8,760 nucleotides of DNA from assembly GCA_964517555.1 (NCBI GenBank), contig CAZFEF010000025.1, positions 1 to 8,760 of the forward strand, read 5' to 3'. Each line of letters starts with the position of its first letter. Positions within the stretch are counted from its first letter, which is position 1. Under the pieces are notes generated by a model. That model saw nothing but the letters and a program-made list of their open reading frames with translations, did no database searches and was not told where the DNA came from. The stretch comes from DAONDZ01 sp964517555. Lineage in GTDB: Bacteria; Patescibacteriota; Patescibacteriia; Patescibacteriales; UBA12465. The translations under genes were made by a program, and so were the position numbers. Positions 5,663 to 8,760 of this stretch are shown piece by piece.

Positions 5663-6130
5663 ATGATAAAAAAAGATGTTCCCATTAACCAACAGGTCAG
5701 TAAAAAAACTCACGATCTGATACAAACTCGCATCGCTGCCATGGCTGAAGACCTGCAGCACTATCTCAGAGAACAGGCCAAAAACAAGGGAGAGAAGGAA
5801 AACGACATTCAGGGAGCTGCCAGTGAAGAGACGCTCCGCACCAACCAGTTATGTGCCCTCAAAAGACAACTCAAAGGCAAAACCGTGATCGTTCCCGTCT
5901 ATCAAAACAAAACGATAGCTCTCGGTAGTAGGGTCGTCTGGTCTCAGGCCGGCAAGGAAGATGAAACGGTAGTAATCGATGGAGTCGGCTACCAGGATAA
6001 GGAGAATGACATTAAAATTATCAACGTCAGCACTCCGGTTGGCAAAACGCTGATCGGAAAAAAAAAGGGCGACATCATTAGAAATCTGAGCGGAATGGTA
6101 ATGACTATCAAGGAGGTAAAATACCCCTAA
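5663..6130 (+). CDS. GreA/GreB-family transcript cleavage factor
   Basis: A 155-residue protein of normal Gre length. Gre factors enter the RNA polymerase secondary channel and stimulate cleavage of backtracked RNA. The C-terminal FKBP-like domain (about 86-155) is clear: ALGSRVVW, VIDGVGYQD, then STPVGKTLIGKKKGDII (123-139), matching the classical S-P-L-G-x-A-L-L-G-K-x-x-G-D pattern, and a closing strand MTIKEVKY. The N-terminal half (about 15-71) is a charged helical hairpin, but the usual tip sequence D-L-S-E-N-A-E-Y is replaced by GEKENDIQGAASEE. Acidic residues (E45, E47, D48) are still there, so cleavage activity is possible but not assured; it may instead act as a Gre-fold regulator. 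The gene has its own promoter and terminator and no Shine-Dalgarno sequence. I leave the symbol blank because greA cannot be told from a paralogue. Confidence 0.82.
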   Translation: MIKKDVPINQQVSKKTHDLIQTRIAAMAEDLQHYLREQAKNKGEKENDIQGAASEETLRTNQLCALKRQLKGKTVIVPVYQNKTIALGSRVVWSQAGKEDETVVIDGVGYQDKENDIKIINVSTPVGKTLIGKKKGDIIRNLSGMVMTIKEVKYP

Positions 6131-6161
6131 GTTAACCCGGCCGCCAATCCTAGTTCAAAGA

Positions 6162-6190
6162 AACCGCCCGCAGCAATAAAGGCGGTTTTT
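6162..6190 (+). terminator. Rho-independent terminator after the Gre-like gene
   Basis: AACCGCC (6162-6168) pairs with GGCGGTT (6181-6187) around a 12-base loop, followed by a T run. It ends only about 12 bases before the next ATG (6202), leaving little room for a separate promoter. Confidence 0.8.
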
Positions 6191-6201
6191 AATATAAAAA
6201 T

Positions 6202-6936
6202 ATGAATATTGATCAACAAACAATCGAGAGCCAACCGAAAAAGAAAGTGCCGATTTTTAAGTACGACAAACCTTTTAGAGATCCGATGTTTTTAAATAAG
6301 GAGGAACGAAAAGAATTACAAAAAAAATTAGTCACTAGGCAAGAAATATTTTCCAACATTATCAACAAAAACGAAGGTCAAACCGAATATACCAACCTCA
6401 ATGAATTAGCAACCAACGAAGACTTAAACACTGCCCGTCTAGCCGATCTACCTCAAAATATCCAGAAAGAAATATTGGCCAAACTACCATTAGATGTCCA
6501 GGAAAGAGCGGTATTAAATAATTTCTCTTTTGAGCATTGCAAATATCTAGTAGAACACTATGGCGAAAACAGTCTAATCGCCTATCACGTCAGCCCCTCT
6601 GAACTGAAAGTAGGCGACAAACTAGAACCGAGCGCCAAAGACCCGTACCTCTATTTCAGCACTGATATCAAAAATCTCTTTTTGCCAGTTAAGCCTCGAT
6701 GGATCTATGCTTTTAAAATCAGCAACAAAGAGGCGGCTATGGGAAAATATAATGACTCTTTCCCGGAATTCGGCCGACTACACGGCTCCTATCGCATTGA
6801 AGATGCTATCAAAATAACTGAAGATAACTGGAAAAAATTAGGCGCTAAATACTCCGAATATAAAGCTGCTGGCCGCAAAGATGTTAATGAAACCGGAAGC
6901 TACGATCCAGAGAAAAATTCAGAACTAAGATATTAG
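6202..6936 (+). CDS. Unknown protein with a possible ADP-ribosyltransferase-like (Arr-type) core
   Basis: A 244-residue soluble, charged protein without signal peptide or membrane segment. The N-terminal half (1-120) is rich in Lys, Glu and Asn and helical, with no recognised domain. The segment 123-206 resembles small ADP-ribosyltransferases of the rifampin-ART (Arr) type: AYHVSPSELKVGDKLEPS (His129; compare F-Y-H-G-T...L-x-x-G-D-x-L in Arr), then LYFSTD (Tyr151; compare I-Y-F-S-A), then RWIYAFKI (166-173; compare the I-Y-I-V-E strand), an Asp at 185, and GSYRIEDAIKI (195-205; compare S-Y-R-T-x-E-P-L-R-I). His and Tyr would bind NAD; the acidic residue is less certain. The assignment is from motif order only and could be wrong. 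The ATG at 6202 has no Shine-Dalgarno sequence and follows the gre terminator by 12 bases, so the gene may rely on read-through or a leaderless start. Confidence 0.7.
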   Translation: MNIDQQTIESQPKKKVPIFKYDKPFRDPMFLNKEERKELQKKLVTRQEIFSNIINKNEGQTEYTNLNELATNEDLNTARLADLPQNIQKEILAKLPLDVQERAVLNNFSFEHCKYLVEHYGENSLIAYHVSPSELKVGDKLEPSAKDPYLYFSTDIKNLFLPVKPRWIYAFKISNKEAAMGKYNDSFPEFGRLHGSYRIEDAIKITEDNWKKLGAKYSEYKAAGRKDVNETGSYDPEKNSELRY

Positions 6937-6943
6937 AGATATG

Positions 6944-6977
6944 AAAAATCCGCTTATGTGCTGTTAGCGGATTTTTT
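6944..6977. terminator. Bidirectional terminator overlapping the end of the 106-residue gene
   Basis: AAAAATCCGC (6944-6953) pairs perfectly with GCGGATTTTT (6967-6976) around a 13-base loop. It ends the plus-strand gene (stop 6936) and the minus-strand operon. The last codons and the stop (6956-6954) of the minus-strand gene lie inside the hairpin. Confidence 0.85.
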
Positions 6978-7274
6978 GTTGGTCAGAAACCAAAGATTTT
7001 TGAAGCCCACCAAAGATTCTCCTTCCAGGGCGGCCCGGGTTTCGATGAGGATGTTGATGCTATGCGGTTTTTCATAAAGATCGCAAATAGCATCGAATAT
7101 TTTCATATCATCGAACTCGGCCGGCAGGATAATTTGATCCCTAATTTTTTCCAGGCAAAAAAGATGCAATGCGCCGGATAAAGTATTGGGGATGCTAGGA
7201 GCGGTGGGAGAAGTTTTGTTTTGTTTAAACTCTTGCAAAAGAGCAAAGACGCGCAATCCATTCTCACTTATCAT
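6954..7274 (-). CDS. Unknown 106-residue protein coupled to lspA
   Basis: I do not recognise this family. The protein is soluble and mainly helical by composition: an N-terminal helix (ENGLRVFALLQEFKQNK), a Pro/Ser/Thr-rich linker (TSPTAPSIPNT), then a helical stretch with two Cys (LFCLEKIRDQI, FDAICDLYEK) and an amphipathic segment INILIETRAALEG. No signal peptide or membrane segment is seen. Its ATG overlaps the lspA stop (ATGA at 7274-7271), so it is almost certainly translated by coupling to lspA as the last gene of the dksA-like/lspA operon. It ends in a Lys/Asn/Ser/Thr tail whose codons form one arm of the terminator. Lying after lspA might suggest an envelope link, but nothing in the sequence proves this. 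Confidence 0.7.
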   Translation of the reverse strand: MISENGLRVFALLQEFKQNKTSPTAPSIPNTLSGALHLFCLEKIRDQIILPAEFDDMKIFDAICDLYEKPHSINILIETRAALEGESLVGFKNLWFLTNKKSANST

Positions 7275-7729
7275 TCTGTGTTTTTGTTTAGACGAATTAG
7301 CAAATAACAGATACTGGCCACGATCATAATATCAGCCAAGTTGAAGACCGTAAAATATTTCAGGTCTAAATAGTCAACTACATAGCCGAATCTTAGTCGA
7401 TCCAGTAGATTACTTATAGCACCAAATGACAAAAATGTCAATGGTATAAGCTCAAAATGCTTATATTTCCTGGATAATACAGCCGAAACTATATAGGAAA
7501 TAAGAAATAGGATCACAATCGAATCAATAATAATTATCAATGATTGATTAAACGGCAGAGAGAAGGCAATATTGGCATTTTGAGTAAAATTGAAGCGAAA
7601 AAAGGATCCGATAATCTCTCGAGGGCCAGACAGATAGCCATTCTCTAGAGCCAATTTCAAGAAACGATCCAAAACAAAAAGCATAGCGGCAAAGGTATAG
7701 GCTATGCTTTTATTATGTAACTTAAACAT
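7271..7729 (-). CDS. lspA: Lipoprotein signal peptidase (signal peptidase II)
   Basis: A 152-residue inner-membrane aspartyl protease that removes signal peptides from lipidated prolipoproteins. Four hydrophobic segments are visible: about 9-27, 63-87, 93-110 and 127-146. Conserved blocks match LspA: LDRFLKL (family D-Q-x-x-K), FNFTQNANIAFSL (family N-x-G-x-A-F-S), FGAISNLLDRLRFGYVVDYLDL (Asn107, Asp110, Arg111, and catalytic Asp119 in V-V-D-Y) and FNLADIMI (catalytic Asp133). The catalytic pair Asp119/Asp133 is intact. Small departures are F-G-A-I-S-N for the usual G-G-x-x-G-N and N-A-N-I for N-x-G. The start at 7729 lies 10 bases after the stop of the dksA-like gene, with no Shine-Dalgarno sequence, and the stop overlaps the next start. 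It shows the cell makes lipoproteins; lgt is not in the window. Confidence 0.94.
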   Translation of the reverse strand: MFKLHNKSIAYTFAAMLFVLDRFLKLALENGYLSGPREIIGSFFRFNFTQNANIAFSLPFNQSLIIIIDSIVILFLISYIVSAVLSRKYKHFELIPLTFLSFGAISNLLDRLRFGYVVDYLDLKYFTVFNLADIMIVASICYLLIRLNKNTE

Positions 7730-7739
7730 GAGAGCAAAG

Positions 7740-8117
7740 TTATTCAGCTTGCAATTCGGTCTTGCAGGCGATACAGGAAGAAGCGGTCGGGCGAGCTAGG
7801 AGCCGTTTGGGATTAATCGGTTGATGACAATACTTGCAGATACCATATTCCCCTTTTTCCATACGCTTTAAAGCGCTTTCAATATCTTTTAATGAATCTT
7901 CCAAAACTTTTTCAGTGGCAATGTTAGCAGTATATTCACTAATTTCCTGAGCATTCTCGTCAGGTTTGTCGCCATACTCTGGAAATTTAGAAGCTCGATT
8001 CTCGAGTTCGTGCGGATCCTTCTTGGAAAGGTCAGCCAAATCACGCAAAATTTGCTCTTTTTGCTTCAAGAGATCGGCTTTTATCTGTTCAATAGTTTTG
8101 TTGTCTAGTTCGTTCAT
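7740..8117 (-). CDS. DksA/TraR-family zinc-finger protein
   Basis: A 125-residue protein of the DksA/TraR family, whose members bind the RNA polymerase secondary channel and alter promoter kinetics, in many bacteria together with ppGpp. The C-terminal C4 zinc finger is complete: CKYC (Cys94, Cys97) and CIAC (Cys115, Cys118), with RLLARPTA between, very close to the E. coli DksA region R-L-E-A-R-P-T-A. Helices at about 5-31 and 57-88 form the coiled coil. The tip aligns as DKPDENAQE against E. coli D-P-V-D-R-A-A-Q-E: both key Asp residues (D50, D53) are kept, but the Ala of D-x-x-D-x-A is Asn. It is the first gene of the operon with lspA (10 bases apart). Its promoter overlaps that of the divergent tRNA operon, fitting a role in stable RNA control. 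The symbol is left blank as dksA and related paralogues are hard to separate. Confidence 0.9.
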   Translation of the reverse strand: MNELDNKTIEQIKADLLKQKEQILRDLADLSKKDPHELENRASKFPEYGDKPDENAQEISEYTANIATEKVLEDSLKDIESALKRMEKGEYGICKYCHQPINPKRLLARPTASSCIACKTELQAE

Positions 8118-8167
8118 ATGATTAAAATTGACTAAAATCAGCCTAACAGTTTATCTGATTCAACTAC

Positions 8168-8196
8168 AGTATAGCCCCTTTTTTCGGCTTTGACAA
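8168..8196 (-). promoter_or_regulatory. Promoter of the dksA-like/lspA operon
   Basis: Minus-strand TTGTCA (8196-8191), 17-bp spacer, TATACT (8173-8168). The transcript would start near 8161, about 43 nt before the ATG at 8117. Its -35 box overlaps the -35 box of the divergent tRNA promoter. Confidence 0.65.
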
Positions 8197-8218
8197 GGGT
8201 ATTTATTTTTGTTATTAT
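8190..8218 (+). promoter_or_regulatory. Strong promoter of the tRNA-Asp/tRNA-Gly operon
   Basis: Consensus TTGACA (8190-8195), 17-bp spacer, TATTAT (8213-8218). The start near 8225 lies about 12 nt before tRNA-Asp. The region after the -10 is not GC-rich, unlike the discriminators of classic stringently controlled promoters. Confidence 0.75.
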
Positions 8219-8236
8219 TCCTTCTGTATTTACCAT

Positions 8237-8310
8237 GGAACGGTAGTTCAGTTGGTTAGAACGCTGCCCTGTCACGGCAGAGGTCGCGGGTTCGAGTCCC
8301 GTCCGTTCCG
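8237..8310 (+). tRNA. tRNA-Asp (GUC)
   Basis: A 74-nt cloverleaf. The acceptor stem GGAACGG (8237-8243) pairs with CCGTTCC (8303-8309), with discriminator G at 8310. The anticodon stem CTGCC/GGCAG encloses loop CTGTCAC with anticodon GTC at 8271-8273. The D loop contains GTTGGTTAGA and the T arm GCGGGTTCGAGTCCCGT. G73 and GUC agree with aspartate identity. CCA is not encoded (CAC follows), so it must be added by the CCA-adding enzyme. Confidence 0.97.
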
Positions 8311-8324
8311 CACAGACAAATACC

Positions 8325-8396
8325 GCGGGTATCGTATAGTGGCTATTATGCGACCTTGCCAAGGTCGAGAGAGGGGTTCAATTCCCCTTACCCGCT
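8325..8396 (+). tRNA. tRNA-Gly (GCC)
   Basis: A 72-nt cloverleaf, 14 bases after tRNA-Asp and co-transcribed with it. The acceptor stem GCGGGTA (8325-8331) pairs with TACCCGC (8389-8395), discriminator T at 8396, as in bacterial tRNA-Gly. The anticodon stem CGACC/GGTCG encloses TTGCCAA with anticodon GCC at 8358-8360. The T arm is GGGGTTCAATTCCCC. CCA is not encoded. Confidence 0.97.
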
Positions 8397-8406
8397 CACA
8401 AGGAAG

Positions 8407-8433
8407 AACTGATTAATCGTCAGTTTTTCTTTT
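8407..8433 (+). terminator. Rho-independent terminator of the tRNA operon
   Basis: AACTGA (8407-8412) pairs with TCAGTT (8420-8425) around a 7-base loop, followed by TTTTTCTTTT. It begins 10 bases after tRNA-Gly. Confidence 0.75.
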
Positions 8434-8500
8434 ATTTACGGGGATTATATTAATTAAGTGGAGCTAAATCACTCTCTTGCTTTAACCTAGGGACGGAAAC

Positions 8501-8519
8501 TGTGGCCATATTGTGGCCA
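8501..8519. repeat. Short direct repeat TGTGGCCA x2
   Basis: TGTGGCCA occurs at 8501-8508 and 8512-8519, an 11-bp period, each holding the palindrome TGGCCA. It lies between the tRNA terminator and the right pilin. One helical turn spacing could suit a dimeric regulator on one DNA face, but nothing else supports that. Confidence 0.4.
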
Positions 8520-8565
8520 AAACTCACTATTAACCTGTCCTATTTTAAAATATAGGAGTCTTTGT

Positions 8566-8571
8566 TATTCT
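8566..8571 (+). promoter_or_regulatory. Possible -10 box of the right-edge pilin
   Basis: TATTCT at 8566-8571 ends 8 bases before the ATG at 8580, the same arrangement as the -10 of the pilin-FISUMP gene, implying a nearly leaderless transcript. No convincing -35 box is seen, so the call is weak and rests on the parallel between the two genes. Confidence 0.35.
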
Positions 8572-8579
8572 ATTAATAT

Positions 8580-8760
8580 ATGAAATCTAACAAAAAAGCC
8601 TTCACCCTAGTAGAACTATTGGTAGTGATAGCCATCATTGGACTATTAGCTACTCTGTCAGTCATTGCTTTAAATAGTGCTAGAGCTAAGTCTAGAGATG
8701 CTAAAAGAGTAGCTGATGTTAAACAGATCTCTACGGCTTTAGAGCTATTCTTCAATGATG
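8580..8760 (+). CDS. Type IV pilin-like protein, N-terminal 60 residues (continues beyond the right edge)
   Basis: An open frame from the ATG at 8580 to the window end. It has a basic leader (MKSNKK), the prepilin signal AFTLVELLVVIAIIGLL (Ala at -1, Glu at +5), then the amphipathic pilin helix (ARAKSRDAKRVADVKQISTAL) and L-F-F-N-D at the start of the globular part. It matches the pilin-FISUMP protein in almost every residue over this span but differs at many silent sites. In contrast, its first 57-bp block (8591-8647) is identical, in inverted orientation, to the left-edge pilin (3-59). Whether it carries a FISUMP domain lies beyond the window. There is no Shine-Dalgarno sequence close to the ATG (a GGAG at 8554-8557 is too far upstream), and a -10-like TATTCT lies just upstream. 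Confidence 0.88.
   Translation, partial: MKSNKKAFTLVELLVVIAIIGLLATLSVIALNSARAKSRDAKRVADVKQISTALELFFND
8591..8647. repeat. Right arm of a 57-bp perfect inverted repeat (partner 3-59)
   Basis: Exact reverse complement of 3-59, about 8.5 kb apart. The pilin-FISUMP gene encodes nearly the same residues here but with many silent differences, so the identity of the outer pair is more than protein conservation requires. Confidence 0.9.

Noticed and set aside
8138..8362. A 74-codon minus-strand frame containing RTGLEPATSAVTGQRSN
   Set aside because: It is antisense to tRNA-Asp and part of tRNA-Gly; this string is a well-known spurious translation of tRNA complements. It also covers the divergent promoters.
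8397..8579. Integration (att) site next to tRNA-Gly
   Set aside because: No second copy of the tRNA 3' end and no integrase gene are present; only a terminator and the short TGTGGCCA repeats are seen.
1..8760. CRISPR array, insertion sequence or prophage
   Set aside because: No regularly spaced repeats, transposase, integrase or phage structural genes are seen. The 57-bp inverted repeat is coding pilin sequence, not a transposon end.

Overview
The window looks like a piece of a small, reduced bacterial chromosome, most likely a Candidate Phyla Radiation (Patescibacteria) member of the Parcubacteria/Falkowbacteria type. This lineage call is an inference. It rests on three type IV pilin-like genes (one with a FISUMP domain), mostly short single-gene transcripts, almost no Shine-Dalgarno sequences, and a mix of essential housekeeping genes with unrecognised small proteins. 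The standard code fits: no coding frame uses UGA as a sense codon, and UGA ends only lspA and the interrupted pilin frame.

Layout. 1-79 (-): start of a type IV pilin running off the left edge. 210-656 (-): GNAT acetyltransferase. 786-1175 (-): unknown protein behind a strong promoter and a long leader. 1419-2535 (-): a pilin whose reading frame continues, after a one-base shift in a run of eight T, into a FISUMP (Fibrobacter succinogenes major paralogous) domain. 2691-4409 (+): divergent ribonucleotide reductase large-subunit homologue. 4461-5078 (-): CYTH-domain protein. 5184-5618 (+): tsaE, of the tRNA t6A pathway. 5663-6130 (+): Gre-type elongation factor. 6202-6936 (+): unknown protein with a possible ADP-ribosyltransferase-like core. 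8117-6954 (-): operon of a DksA/TraR-type zinc-finger protein, lspA and an unknown 106-residue protein. 8237-8396 (+): tRNA-Asp(GUC) and tRNA-Gly(GCC). 8580-8760 (+): start of a third pilin running off the right edge.

Most units end in a visible hairpin terminator and many have a clear sigma70-type promoter (TTGACA-like, 16-18 bp, TATAAT-like). Genes almost never have a Shine-Dalgarno sequence, and at least two starts lie within a few bases of the predicted transcript start, so leaderless translation is likely.

The most interesting signals are: (1) the pilin/FISUMP frame break at GGGAGG + T8 + GA, which resembles the prfB +1 frameshift site and could equally be a phase-variable homopolymer; (2) a perfect 57-bp inverted repeat at the two window ends, formed by the 5' ends of the two outer pilins, whose recombination would invert about 8.5 kb and swap pilin promoters; (3) a ribonucleotide reductase homologue lacking the usual active-site Asn and the C-terminal cysteine tail; and (4) back-to-back promoters with overlapping -35 boxes between the dksA-like/lspA operon and the tRNA operon.
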